A DNA stretch of 64,000 bases from JAXGXJ01 sp040772905 (lineage in GTDB: Bacteria; Actinomycetota; Thermoleophilia; RBG-16-64-13), in the NCBI GenBank assembly GCA_040772905.1, contig JAXGXJ010000005.1:1-64000 (forward strand), read 5' to 3'. Positions 32,384 through 41,286 of the stretch are shown here, in pieces (within the stretch, counting starts at the first letter, position 1; every line of letters begins with the position of its first letter). The notes under the pieces were generated by a model. That model was given only the letters and a program-made list of their open reading frames with translations. It was not told the origin of the DNA and ran no database searches. The position numbers and the translations under genes are program-made.

Positions 32384-33385
32384 ATGAGAATCGACTTGGA
32401 GAACCACTTCGCCAGCGAGAGTTGGCTGGACGCCCTGAAGCACAACCCCGGATATCCCCGGCTGCAGGAAGACGAAGCCACCGGGCACTTCGTCCTTCAG
32501 TTCGCACCGGACTCGGTGCACCCCGGACCCTCACTGCAGCCCCTCCGCGATGTCGACGCCCGACGCCTCGCGGCCATGGATGCCGCCGGCATCGATGTGG
32601 CCGTGCTGTCGCTCAACGCTCCGGGCGTGGAGCAACTCGACCCGGTCGTGGGCACCCGCGTGGCCCGCGAGTCCAACGACGCGCTTGCCGAGGCGATCGA
32701 CCGCCATCCCGACCGCTTCCTGGGGTTCGCCGCACTCGCGCCCAAAGACGTAGACGCGGCTGTGGCCGAACTGGAACGCTGCGTGCGCGAGCTGGGTTTC
32801 CGCGGTTGGAACACGCATTCCAACTTCTGGGATTCGTATCTGGATGAGAAGCGGTACTGGCCTATCCTGGCCAAGGCGGAGGAGTTGGACGTACCCATCT
32901 ACCTCCACCCCACCGTCTCGCCCATCGACCAGTTCCGCGCCTACGGCCAAGCCCTGTCCGGGCCCTCCTTCGGCTACACGGCCGAGACGGCCATGCTCAT
33001 GATGCGGATGGTCTTGAGCGGCGCCTTCGACGCCTTCCCCGCGCTCAAGATCATCCTGGGGCACTACGGAGAGGCCCTGCCCTTCTTGATGGACCGGGTG
33101 GACCGCGCCTCCATGCAGGGTCACGCCGTGGCCGGGCTGAAGCACACGGTCAGCTACTACCTTAAGAACAACCTATGGGTCACCACCAGCGGCAACTACC
33201 TGCCCGCCGCTTTCACCTGCACGCGGGAGACTCTGGGTCTGGAGCGCATGGCGCTGGGTACGGACTTCCCCCACGAGGGTATGAAGGCCTGCATGGACTT
33301 CCTGGAGAGCCTGCCTCTCGCAGATGACGAGCGTACGCAACTCTATGCGGGGACGCCGGAGGCGCTGGGGTTCGGGCTGCGGTAG
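32384..33385 (+). CDS. Amidohydrolase-2 family, probable decarboxylase of the 2,3-dihydroxybenzoate/gamma-resorcylate type
   Basis: A 333-residue TIM-barrel enzyme. The N-terminal metal motif is D-L-E-N-H-F, that is E-x-H rather than the H-x-H of hydrolases; this matches the decarboxylase subgroup (2,3-dihydroxybenzoate, gamma-resorcylate). Further ligands appear in PIYLHPTVSP, IILGHYGEALPF and MALGTDFPHEG. ATG 32384 has GAGAGGG upstream; the frame from 32303 is too long. No neighbouring aromatic-pathway genes, so the substrate is open. Confidence 0.83.
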   Translation: MRIDLENHFASESWLDALKHNPGYPRLQEDEATGHFVLQFAPDSVHPGPSLQPLRDVDARRLAAMDAAGIDVAVLSLNAPGVEQLDPVVGTRVARESNDALAEAIDRHPDRFLGFAALAPKDVDAAVAELERCVRELGFRGWNTHSNFWDSYLDEKRYWPILAKAEELDVPIYLHPTVSPIDQFRAYGQALSGPSFGYTAETAMLMMRMVLSGAFDAFPALKIILGHYGEALPFLMDRVDRASMQGHAVAGLKHTVSYYLKNNLWVTTSGNYLPAAFTCTRETLGLERMALGTDFPHEGMKACMDFLESLPLADDERTQLYAGTPEALGFGLR

Positions 33386-33546
33386 CGGGGTCCCGGCGCA
33401 CCACCCGCCGAAGCTGACGCCGGCGCCGATGGCCTCGCGCCTATCTGCAGGAGCGTCGCAACAACGCTGTGCCTGAAGCGCCTGGTTCTGCAACTAGTGC
33501 TGCGTACTGACCTTTGCGCAAGCTTTATTGCACAAGTACCGCTCGG

Positions 33547-35031
33547 TCAGGGAGTGGATATCGCGTCCCGTGCCACGCCCCGCAGCATGGAGCGAAAGAT
33601 GAACTGGTGGACGGGCCATAGCAAATACCAGTAGAGCCGGCCGGAAAGGCCCGCGGGGTCCCACATGGCGGTCTGCACCAGACGCGTCGCGTCCTTGCCC
33701 AGAGGCGTGAACTCGTACTGCAGCCAGCCGCGGCCAGGTGCCCGCATCTCGGCGGCCAGGCGCAGAAGACGGCCCGGTTCCAGCTCTTCCACACGCCAGA
33801 AATCGACGGTGTCGCCCACGATCACACACACCGGGTCGCGGCGGCCTCGGCGGGTGCCGACGCCGCCGCTCAACTGGTCGAGCAACCCACGCAGACGATA
33901 GAGCCAGGTCCAGCCGTACCAGCCCTTCCTTCCTCCCAAACAGAGTGCGGCTCCGAACACCCGCTCCGATGGTGACGGCACATCGATGGTGCGCCGGTCG
34001 ACGTAGCGGCGGCCCACCCGTGCGCCCGCCCGCTGCGGAGACGACGGGGTCGTGGACCGGGCATCGCTCCACCGGGTCTCGGCATACTGGCGGTCTTCGT
34101 TGGCCAGCGCGCGGGCGATGGCCTCATCGACGCCCACAGGCCGGATGGACGGGAAGTCCTTGGCAGCCGCGTCACTGGTCACCACCGTCTCGTTGCGCAG
34201 GCCCTCCAGCAGGTGTCTCCCCACTCGGTAATAGAGGGGTGTTACCAACACCAGCCACAGCGCGGAGAGCCTGGGCGACAACCAGGGCAACTTCACCATG
34301 CGCCGCTTGAGACCCTGGGAGCGCGCATAGGCCCGCATCATCCCGCCGTATGAGACGCGATCCTCGCCGCCGACCTCGTAGACGGTGCAGCGCTCACTCA
34401 CGGGCACGTCCAGTCCGGCCACCAGATACGCCAGGACATCGTCCACAGCGATGGGTTGGGTGAGCGTCTCCACCCACCGAGGCGTGAGCAGCACAGGCAG
34501 ATGATCCACCAGCGCACGGATCATTTCGAAGGAGAGAGAACCGCTCCCGAGGATCACCGAGGCGCGGAACTCAATCACCTCGGCCTCGCTCTCGCAGAGC
34601 AACGCGCCCACGTCCTGCCGGCTGGCGAGATGTGCCGACAGCTCATCGCCCGGACTCCCCAAGCCTCCCAGGTAGATGATGCGACGCACCCCGGCCTCGC
34701 GGGCGGCACGAGCGAAGTTGCGGGCGGACGCGCGCTCCTTGTCGCGGAACTCGTCAGGTGCCGCTCCCAGGGAGTGCACCAGGTAGTACGCCGTGTCCAC
34801 GCCTTGCATGGCCGGGCGCAGGGATTCGGGCTCGAGCAGATCACCGCCCAGCAACTGCGTGCCGTCGGACACTCTGGGCGTGAACGCGACAGGAGCGTCG
34901 GCCGGGCGCAGACGCGCCGGATCGCGCACCAGCAGGCGCAGGGGCCGGCCGGTGGCCTCGAGCGGCCGGATGAGCCGGCCACCGATATACCCCGTCGCCC
35001 CGGTCAGCAGGATGAGTCCGTCGCGGGCCAT
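33547..35031 (-). CDS. SDR-type NAD(P)-binding protein with C-terminal DUF2867 domain
   Basis: A 494-residue two-domain protein. Residues 1-330 are an atypical short-chain dehydrogenase (LLTGATGYIGGRL as the nucleotide loop; VDTAYYLVHSLG; RRIIYLGGLGSPGDELSAHL). Residues about 345-490 match DUF2867 (GWYGWTWLYRLRGLLDQLSG, GDTVDFWRVEELEPGRLLRL, LYWYLLWPVHQFIFRSML). This combined architecture occurs widely in bacteria but has no defined reaction. ATG 35031; weak ribosome site. Transcribed just downstream of the MFS gene (23 nt), so probably the same operon. Confidence 0.85.
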   Translation of the reverse strand: MARDGLILLTGATGYIGGRLIRPLEATGRPLRLLVRDPARLRPADAPVAFTPRVSDGTQLLGGDLLEPESLRPAMQGVDTAYYLVHSLGAAPDEFRDKERASARNFARAAREAGVRRIIYLGGLGSPGDELSAHLASRQDVGALLCESEAEVIEFRASVILGSGSLSFEMIRALVDHLPVLLTPRWVETLTQPIAVDDVLAYLVAGLDVPVSERCTVYEVGGEDRVSYGGMMRAYARSQGLKRRMVKLPWLSPRLSALWLVLVTPLYYRVGRHLLEGLRNETVVTSDAAAKDFPSIRPVGVDEAIARALANEDRQYAETRWSDARSTTPSSPQRAGARVGRRYVDRRTIDVPSPSERVFGAALCLGGRKGWYGWTWLYRLRGLLDQLSGGVGTRRGRRDPVCVIVGDTVDFWRVEELEPGRLLRLAAEMRAPGRGWLQYEFTPLGKDATRLVQTAMWDPAGLSGRLYWYLLWPVHQFIFRSMLRGVARDAISTP

Positions 35032-35054
35032 ACCACGAGCTTAGCAGGCCACGC

Positions 35055-36269
35055 TCAAGAGGCCGCGGCCGCGCGCGTCGCTCGTCTCCCGTGGAGTACG
35101 TGGTACAGGACCAATCCCACGATCATGAGTGCAGCCATGACTCCGTACATGCCTCTGTAACCGGATAAAGGGATCAGGAGCCCGCACAGCCAGGGTCCCA
35201 TCCCCACACCGATGTCCATGAAGGCGAAGAAGGTGGAGTTGGCGAAGCCCACCCGGTGAGCGGGGACGAGCTTGACGGCGATGGTCTGGCCGCTCGATTG
35301 CACGGCGCCGAAGCCGAGACCGATGGCGACCGCCGCCAACAACAACATGGCACCATGGCGGGCCTGACTCAGCAACACCATCCCCGCGGCCAACGTCAGC
35401 ACGGCCGGGTAGATCACCGAGTTCTCCCCTTTGCCGTCGAACCGCCGTCCCACGAAGGGCCTGGAGACGAAGACCACCACCGCGAGGACGATGAAGAAAA
35501 CACTTGCCGCCGTCATGAGCCCGATCTCCTGCGCATAGAGGGCCAAGAACGACATGACGCTCGCGTAGCCCAGATACACGATGGCGATGGCCAAGGCGAT
35601 GGGGATCACCGAGCGCTCGACGAAGCCGCCCAGCTCCGGCTTCCGGGCGAGGCCCCGCCGCTCGGGGGCAGGTCTTGTGTCGCGTACGTGCAGAGACGGC
35701 ATCATGAGCAACCCCAGGGCCGGCACCGCGGTACTGGCGATGACGATGGCGTCGAAGCTCCCATGCTGCAGCAGGAGCAATCCCACGAACGGACCGATGG
35801 CGGTCGCCAGGGTCTGGCTCAGAGTGAAGTAGCCGATCCCCTCTCCGTAGCGGGAGGAGGGCATGACTCCCACCACGATGGTGGCGGTCGTCACCGAGGT
35901 GATGCCAAAGGCAGCGCCGTGGAGCAGACGTATGACGAGAAGGAGCGTGACGCTGGTGGCCGCGAAGTACAGGGCGGTCAGCACCACCGTCATGCCCACA
36001 CCCACGTACAGCGTCTTCCGCTGACCCAAGCGGTGGATCCAGCGTCCGGCCAGCGGACGGGTGATCAGCCCGCCGATGACGAAGATGCTCGCCGCCAAGC
36101 CGGCCACAGCGGGAGACGCGGCGAAGCGGTCGGTGGCGAACTTGGCCACCACCATCATCAGCAGGTAGAAATTCATGGCCACCAGGAAGTTCACCACCGT
36201 GATGGCCACGAAGTCCCTGGTCCACAGTCCTGGCGCCCCGGATGGGTCGGGGGAAGGTGCCTCTGTCAC
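35055..36269 (-). CDS. Major facilitator superfamily transporter
   Basis: A 404-residue, 12-helix MFS permease. The cytoplasmic loop 2-3 motif appears as GRWIHRLGQRKTLYVG and its repeat as GRRFDGKGENSVIYPA; the N-terminal tail is short. GTG start at 36269 with GAGG 7 nt upstream. The family resemblance is to drug/metabolite exporters, but the substrate cannot be predicted. Confidence 0.88.
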   Translation of the reverse strand: MTEAPSPDPSGAPGLWTRDFVAITVVNFLVAMNFYLLMMVVAKFATDRFAASPAVAGLAASIFVIGGLITRPLAGRWIHRLGQRKTLYVGVGMTVVLTALYFAATSVTLLLVIRLLHGAAFGITSVTTATIVVGVMPSSRYGEGIGYFTLSQTLATAIGPFVGLLLLQHGSFDAIVIASTAVPALGLLMMPSLHVRDTRPAPERRGLARKPELGGFVERSVIPIALAIAIVYLGYASVMSFLALYAQEIGLMTAASVFFIVLAVVVFVSRPFVGRRFDGKGENSVIYPAVLTLAAGMVLLSQARHGAMLLLAAVAIGLGFGAVQSSGQTIAVKLVPAHRVGFANSTFFAFMDIGVGMGPWLCGLLIPLSGYRGMYGVMAALMIVGLVLYHVLHGRRATRAAAAS

Positions 36270-36428
36270 TCACAGTCCTCGGTCTTGCCGACGCCCCCGC
36301 AGAGAGCGTACCACCCCGTAGTGCGTTATCCTCATGCGCACGCGCGCCTTCGATACGGTGAGCCCCACGTGGCGGCGCCGAACGAAGAGCCGCGTCGAAC
36401 TGGGAGTGCGACAGAAAAGGCCGATGCC

Positions 36429-38549
36429 ATGCTTCTTGCCGACCGTGCCTACTGCGGCGAACTGAGTCTCGACCATGTCGGCCGCCAGGTGCTGCTGGCG
36501 GGCTGGGTGGATGCCTTCCGCGACCATGGCGGTCTGGTGTTCATACACCTTCGCGACCGAAGCGGCATCATCCAGATAGTCTTCAACCCCGAGGTGGCGA
36601 CGCCTGGGGTCTGCGAGAAGGCAGCCGTCCTCCGCTCTGAGTATTGCGTAGCGGTCCGTGGTGAGGTGACCAAGCGCCTGCCCGGCACGGAGAACCCCGG
36701 CATCGACACGGGAGCCATCGAGATCATGGTGTCCGAACTGACCGTGCTCTCCGAGTCCGACGCCCTCCCCTTCGCCGTATCCGAAAAAGCCATGGTGGCA
36801 GGAGCGGCGGCCGCCGAGGCCGATTTCGTCTCCGAGGACCTGCGTCTGCAGTATCGCTATCTCGACATCCGTCGGCCCTCCATGCGCGACAACCTGGTTC
36901 TGCGACACCGCATCTTCCAAGTGGTGCGCGCATTCCTCGACTCACACGGCTTCGTCGAGGTGGAGACGCCCATGATGACGGCCAGCACGCCGGAGGGAGC
37001 GCGTGACTACCTTGTGCCCAGCCGGGTGCATCCGCAGAGTTTCTACGCCCTGCCGCAGTCGCCGCAGCTCTTCAAGCAGTTGCTCATGGTGGGCGGACTG
37101 GAGCGCTACTTCCAGCTGGCCCGCTGCTTCCGAGACGAGGATCTGCGCCCCAACCGGCAGCCCGAGTTCACCCAGTTGGACATCGAGGCCTCGTTCATCG
37201 ACGAGGAATTCCTTTACGGACTTATCGAGGAGCTGTGCGTGCAGATGTTCGCCGTGGGAGGCATCACACTCACGCGTCCCTTCCCCCGCATCACATATGC
37301 GGACGCGATGGACAGCACCGGCAGCGACCACCCCGACCTCCGCTTAGGCCTGCGTTTCGTCGACGTCACCGACGTGTTCGCCGACACCGGCTACTCCATC
37401 TTCAAGCAGATCCTGCAGCGAGGCGGCTGCATCAAAGGCCTCAACCTCAAGGGTCAATCGGACAAGCTCAGCAAGAACGTGCTGCAGAACGAGTACGCCA
37501 AAGAGATCGCGCCCTCGTTCGGCGCCAAGGGCATGACCTGGATGCGCGCTGAGGATGGGCGGCTGGAGTCCAACATCGTGCAGTACTTCAGTGGCGAGGA
37601 ACTCGCGCAGCTGCGCATCCGCTTCGACGTGGTCGACGGAGACGTGCTCGTCATGGTGGCCGACCCGTCGTACCAGGTGGTCACCTCGGCGCTGGGGCAG
37701 CTGCGGCTCCATCTGGCCGAACGGCTGGGCCTCATCCCCGTCGACACCTTCTGCCCGGTGTGGGTGACGGACTTTCCTCTGTTCGACCCCACCGACGAGG
37801 GCGGCGTCACCTCCAGCCACCATCCCTTCACCTCACCCGACCGCACCGACTTCGACCCGACGAACATCGAAGAGCTCCTGGCGTTGCGCTCCCGCGCCTA
37901 CGACCTGGTGATGAACGGCGAGGAGCTGGGCGGCGGCAGCATGCGTATCAACGACCGCGGACTGCAGCGCAAGATCTTCGCCGCGCTGGGCCTCTCCGAT
38001 GACGAGGTGCACGAGCGCTTCGGTTTCTTCCTGCGGGCGTTCGATTTCGGTCCGCCGCCGCACGGCGGCCTCGCTCTGGGCATGGACCGCACCGTGTCGA
38101 TGATCCTGCAGACTCCTTCCATCCGCGAAGTGATCGCCTTCCCCAAGAACCGCAGCGCCGCCTGCCCCCTCACCGGAGCGCCGACTCCTGTGAAGCGGGA
38201 GCAGTTGGCTGAACTGGGACTGTTGGACCTGGGCGGCAAGGACGTGCTGCCGGGGACCGCTGAGAAAGAAGACCCCATCGACCGGTTGTCGTGGGTGTCA
38301 CGCATCGGAGTGGCGCCCGAGGAGCGCCCGGTGATGGAACACGTACTGCGCCGCGCCGAGGAGCTGGCCGCTCTGGCAACGGCGCAGGCCGGCACTGAGG
38401 AGCCCCTCTACACCGTCGTCCCGGTGGCGAACCGCACCCGCCCCGGCACGGAGGACAAGCGCTCCGAACTCGCCCGCGCCGGTGACTTGCTCAAGAACGC
38501 ACCCTCGGTCAAAGGCGACTACTTCCGAGTCGCCAGCATCCTGGAATAG
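36429..38549 (+). CDS. aspS: Non-discriminating aspartyl-tRNA synthetase fused to GatC
   Basis: A 706-residue fusion. Residues 1 to about 600 are a bacterial-type AspRS with anticodon-binding domain, motif 2 (FRDEDLRPNRQPEFTQLD), GAD-like insertion and motif 3 (GGLALGMDRTV). His33 (FRDHGG) and Gly86 (LPGTEN) occupy the positions that mark non-discriminating AspRS, which also charges tRNA(Asn) with Asp. Residues about 618-706 (DRLSWVSRIGVAPEERPVM through LLKNAPSVKGDYFRVASILE) match GatC, the amidotransferase clamp subunit. Typical AspRS has about 590 residues, so the extra length is the GatC part. gatA and gatB follow at 12 and 2 nt. The reading frame extends upstream across the antisense MFS gene, but that part is spurious; ATG 36429 fits the family start. 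Confidence 0.9.
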   Translation: MLLADRAYCGELSLDHVGRQVLLAGWVDAFRDHGGLVFIHLRDRSGIIQIVFNPEVATPGVCEKAAVLRSEYCVAVRGEVTKRLPGTENPGIDTGAIEIMVSELTVLSESDALPFAVSEKAMVAGAAAAEADFVSEDLRLQYRYLDIRRPSMRDNLVLRHRIFQVVRAFLDSHGFVEVETPMMTASTPEGARDYLVPSRVHPQSFYALPQSPQLFKQLLMVGGLERYFQLARCFRDEDLRPNRQPEFTQLDIEASFIDEEFLYGLIEELCVQMFAVGGITLTRPFPRITYADAMDSTGSDHPDLRLGLRFVDVTDVFADTGYSIFKQILQRGGCIKGLNLKGQSDKLSKNVLQNEYAKEIAPSFGAKGMTWMRAEDGRLESNIVQYFSGEELAQLRIRFDVVDGDVLVMVADPSYQVVTSALGQLRLHLAERLGLIPVDTFCPVWVTDFPLFDPTDEGGVTSSHHPFTSPDRTDFDPTNIEELLALRSRAYDLVMNGEELGGGSMRINDRGLQRKIFAALGLSDDEVHERFGFFLRAFDFGPPPHGGLALGMDRTVSMILQTPSIREVIAFPKNRSAACPLTGAPTPVKREQLAELGLLDLGGKDVLPGTAEKEDPIDRLSWVSRIGVAPEERPVMEHVLRRAEELAALATAQAGTEEPLYTVVPVANRTRPGTEDKRSELARAGDLLKNAPSVKGDYFRVASILE

Positions 38550-38561
38550 AGAGGCCTGCGC

Positions 38562-39788
38562 ATGGACCCCATCTTCATCTATCGCAACCCGGAGGCTGGC
38601 GCGGGCGCTGCGCCCACAGGCGCGCCCGCTTCCGACCCCCTCCGGGGGCTCAGCTTCGCGCTCCAACCAGACATCTCGGTGAAGGGATGGCCCGCGCAGG
38701 CCGGGTCGAACGCGCTGGCCGGCTTCACAGCCCTGGAGGACGCCACCGTCGTCGAGCGACTGCGCGCCCGCGGCGCCACCCTGTGTGGGTACACCCGCAT
38801 GAGCGAGTTCGGTTTCGGCCTAGACGGCAGCACAGCCGGCCAGGCGCTCACCCAGCAGGCTGCCGACGTGGAACTGGTCATGGACTTCGCGGGAGAAGCA
38901 CGCATGGCTGCCGCCCGCGCTGGAGTCTGCTGCCTGAAGCCCAGCTATGGGACCGTGTCCCGCTATGGGCTGGTGAGCCTCATCCCCTCCATGGAATGCT
39001 GCTCCATCCTCGCTCGCGACCCCGGGCACATCGCCGCCAGCCTCGACGCTGTCGCCGGCGACGACGGGCGCGACTTCTCCCTTCCCGACGAGCAGGCGCC
39101 CCGCCCCTCGGCCGGCATGCCTCCGCGCGGCACCACCGTGGGAGTGGTCGCCGAACCCGCGAACCTCCTCGCGGCGGAGGAGGCCGAGGAGTTCAGGACG
39201 ACCCTCACGAGCCTCGAACAGACGGGCCTCACCGTGCGGCAGCTGTCGCTGCCCGAGTTCGCGCTCTTCTCCGCCGTCCATCGGATCGTCGGGTCGGTGG
39301 AGGCCTCGTCCTGCTTGGGACGCTACGACTCCGTCCGCTACGGGCCTCGAGCGCCGGGGGCCAAGAACTGGAACGAGATGTACCTTCTCTCGAGAGGCGC
39401 CGCTTTCGGCACGCTCGTCAAGAGCTTCCTCATCCAAGGTGCCTTCTTCCAGTTCGAGCGGTATTCGGCCTTCGAGGACGCGTGTCGCATCCGCGCCCGC
39501 TTGGTGAAGGGGATGGAGCGTCTGCTGCGCGAAGTGGACTTTCTGGCGCTGCCGGTGAGCGGTGGGGCTGTGTCCGACCAGGAGTCGGGCCCGACCACCC
39601 TGGACGGGCTCTATCAGGAGTCCGTCTTCACGCTCGCCGCCAATGTCACCGGCCAGCCTGCGCTCTCTCTGCCGGCGGCGCCGGAGGCCGGACGGCCCAC
39701 CAGCCTGCAACTCGTCGGTCCCAGGCTGAGCGACAACCGTCTGCTCGCACTGGGTGACCTACTTCTGACCGCCCGGGGAGGTGAGTAG
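38562..39788 (+). CDS. gatA: GatA homologue lacking the amidase catalytic triad
   Basis: A 408-residue amidase-signature protein (normal GatA about 480). It is clearly GatA-derived: EDATVVERLRARGA, CCLKPSYGTVSRYGLVSL, SVEASSCLGRYDSVRYG. However the catalytic Lys in the G-I-K-D-N motif is Gln35 (ALQPDI), the GGSSGGS loop is deleted (about 23 residues shorter between S90 and G111), and the nucleophile Ser of SDTGGS is Glu112 (MDFAGEARM). About 50 N-terminal residues are also missing. The frame is intact, has a GAGAGG ribosome site and sits tightly between aspS-gatC and gatB, so it is a maintained gene, not decay. It should not hydrolyse glutamine; a structural or alternative ammonia role is inferred. 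Confidence 0.85.
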   Translation: MDPIFIYRNPEAGAGAAPTGAPASDPLRGLSFALQPDISVKGWPAQAGSNALAGFTALEDATVVERLRARGATLCGYTRMSEFGFGLDGSTAGQALTQQAADVELVMDFAGEARMAAARAGVCCLKPSYGTVSRYGLVSLIPSMECCSILARDPGHIAASLDAVAGDDGRDFSLPDEQAPRPSAGMPPRGTTVGVVAEPANLLAAEEAEEFRTTLTSLEQTGLTVRQLSLPEFALFSAVHRIVGSVEASSCLGRYDSVRYGPRAPGAKNWNEMYLLSRGAAFGTLVKSFLIQGAFFQFERYSAFEDACRIRARLVKGMERLLREVDFLALPVSGGAVSDQESGPTTLDGLYQESVFTLAANVTGQPALSLPAAPEAGRPTSLQLVGPRLSDNRLLALGDLLLTARGGE

Positions 39789-39790
39789 GC

Positions 39791-41236
39791 ATGGAGTTCG
39801 AAGCCGTCATCGGGCTGGAGATCCACGTCGAGCTCAACTGCGCCACCAAGATGTTCTGCGACTGCCCGAACCGTCCCGGGGACGACCCCAACGCCAACAC
39901 CTGTCCCACCTGCCTGTGGCTGCCGGGCGCGCAGCCGCGTCTGAGCCGGCAGGCCCTGGAGAAAGCGGCTCTGCTGTGTCTGGCGTTGGGAGCCGAGCTG
40001 CAGCCGCGCAGCGCTTTCGACCAGAAGGTCTACTACTATCCCGACCTGCCGAAGGGGTACCAGCTGTCGCAGGCCCATCTACCGCTCTCGCGGGGTGGGA
40101 GCATCGACATCACGGGTGAGGACGGCCAGTCAAGGCGGCTGCGCATCCACCACGTCCACATGGAGGAGGATGTGGCCAAACTGGTGCACGAGATGGAGGG
40201 TCGCCTGCCCATAAGCCTGGTGGACTTCAACCGCGCCGGTGCCCCGCTGGTGGAGATCGTCACCGAGCCGGACTTCCGCACCCCCTATGAGGCCATGGAG
40301 TTCCTCAAGGCGCTGCGCACCCTGGTGCGCTCGGTCGGCGCGTCGGAGTGCAGCATGGACAACGGCACTATGAGGGCCGACGCCAACATCTCCATCCGGC
40401 CGTCTGGCACCACGCAGATGAACACCAAGGTGGAAGTGAAGAACATGAACTCGGTCCGCCACGTGGGCGACGCCATCGCCTACGAGATCGGACGACAGAC
40501 GGCGGCGGTGCAGGCCGGCGAACCGGTGGTGCTGCACACCCGTCTCTGGGATCCCGACAAGAAGGCCACCCTCCCCATGCGGGCCAAGTTCGAAGGCCCC
40601 TGCGTGCCCGACCCTTCGGTGCCGGTCATCGAGCTGTCGCCCGACTGGATCGCCGACATGCGCTCTCGACTGCCCGAGATGCCCGCCGCCCGAGCCGAGC
40701 GGTTCGTCCGCGAGCACGGGCTGTCGCGCGATGAGGCCCTGCTGCTGAGCGCAGACACCGATCTTGCCGGTTACTTCGAGGCTGTGGTGGCGGAAGGCGT
40801 CACTCCCCGCCTGGCTACACAATGGCTTACCAGGCAGCTCCTGCCCGCCGTCAGAGAGAGGCACCAGGAACTGAGCGACACGCCGGTGACCGCCACCCGT
40901 TTCGCTGCCCTGCTGGGCATGCTGGCCAAGGACGAGATCAATGCCAACGCCGCACGGGAAGTACTCACCCAGCTGTTTGACAGCGACGGCACGCCGCAGG
41001 CGATCGTCGCCGAACGAGGGTTCGCGCAGGTCTCCGACCGTGGCGCGCTGAACAAGATGGTGGACGAGGTCATCGCCGCCCAGCCGGCCGCCGTGGCCGA
41101 CTTCCGCGCCGGCCAGACCAAGGCCATCGGCTTCCTGGTGGGTCAGGTCATGCAGGCCTCGGGCGGCAAGGCCAATCCCAAGGTCATACGCGAACTGCTG
41201 GTACAGAGACTCGAGCAGGGGGCTGGACGGGAGTGA
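39791..41236 (+). CDS. gatB: Aspartyl/glutamyl-tRNA amidotransferase subunit B, divergent
   Basis: A 481-residue GatB. The cradle domain has IGLEIHVELN (Mg site), the zinc cysteines C-D-C and C-P-T-C, FDQKVYYYPDLPKGYQLSQ, and the C-terminal YqeY-like tail ends in KAIGFLVGQVMQASGGKANP. Deviations from usual GatB: the near-invariant D-Y-R-Y-F-P-E-P-D segment is replaced by PCVPDPS, EEDAGK reads EEDVAK and MEEGS reads MDNGT. These lie in the kinase/transamidase half, while the helical tRNA-binding part is normal. GGGGAGGTGA gives a strong ribosome site, and the gatA stop is 2 nt upstream. Residues needed for activity may be relaxed to match the altered GatA. Confidence 0.9.
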   Translation: MEFEAVIGLEIHVELNCATKMFCDCPNRPGDDPNANTCPTCLWLPGAQPRLSRQALEKAALLCLALGAELQPRSAFDQKVYYYPDLPKGYQLSQAHLPLSRGGSIDITGEDGQSRRLRIHHVHMEEDVAKLVHEMEGRLPISLVDFNRAGAPLVEIVTEPDFRTPYEAMEFLKALRTLVRSVGASECSMDNGTMRADANISIRPSGTTQMNTKVEVKNMNSVRHVGDAIAYEIGRQTAAVQAGEPVVLHTRLWDPDKKATLPMRAKFEGPCVPDPSVPVIELSPDWIADMRSRLPEMPAARAERFVREHGLSRDEALLLSADTDLAGYFEAVVAEGVTPRLATQWLTRQLLPAVRERHQELSDTPVTATRFAALLGMLAKDEINANAAREVLTQLFDSDGTPQAIVAERGFAQVSDRGALNKMVDEVIAAQPAAVADFRAGQTKAIGFLVGQVMQASGGKANPKVIRELLVQRLEQGAGRE

Positions 41237-41274
41237 GCGGGGCGGCGCGGCCGGCGCCGGCCGCGCCGCCCCGC
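41237..41274. terminator. Perfect 38-bp palindrome between convergent gatB and msrB
   Basis: All 38 bases are self-complementary, centred on GGCGCC, entirely G/C. It begins right after the gatB stop and ends 12 nt before the msrB stop. It would form the same hairpin in both transcripts and thus serve as a bidirectional terminator or mRNA 3'-end block, although neither side has a U tract. Confidence 0.7.
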
Positions 41275-41286
41275 GGTCCGGTCCGC

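Noticed and set aside
33386..33546. Possible RNA gene or terminator between convergent genes
   Set aside because: Only a 5-bp stem is visible and no tRNA-like fold; nothing to support a call.
35041..36273. Second open minus-strand frame of 410 codons over the MFS gene
   Set aside because: Its translation is Arg/Gly/His-rich; the other frame encodes a convincing 12-helix transporter.
35256..36428. 391-residue in-frame extension upstream of AspRS
   Set aside because: It is antisense to the MFS gene, Gly/His/Gln/Asp-rich, has no domain, and AspRS has a normal start at 36429.
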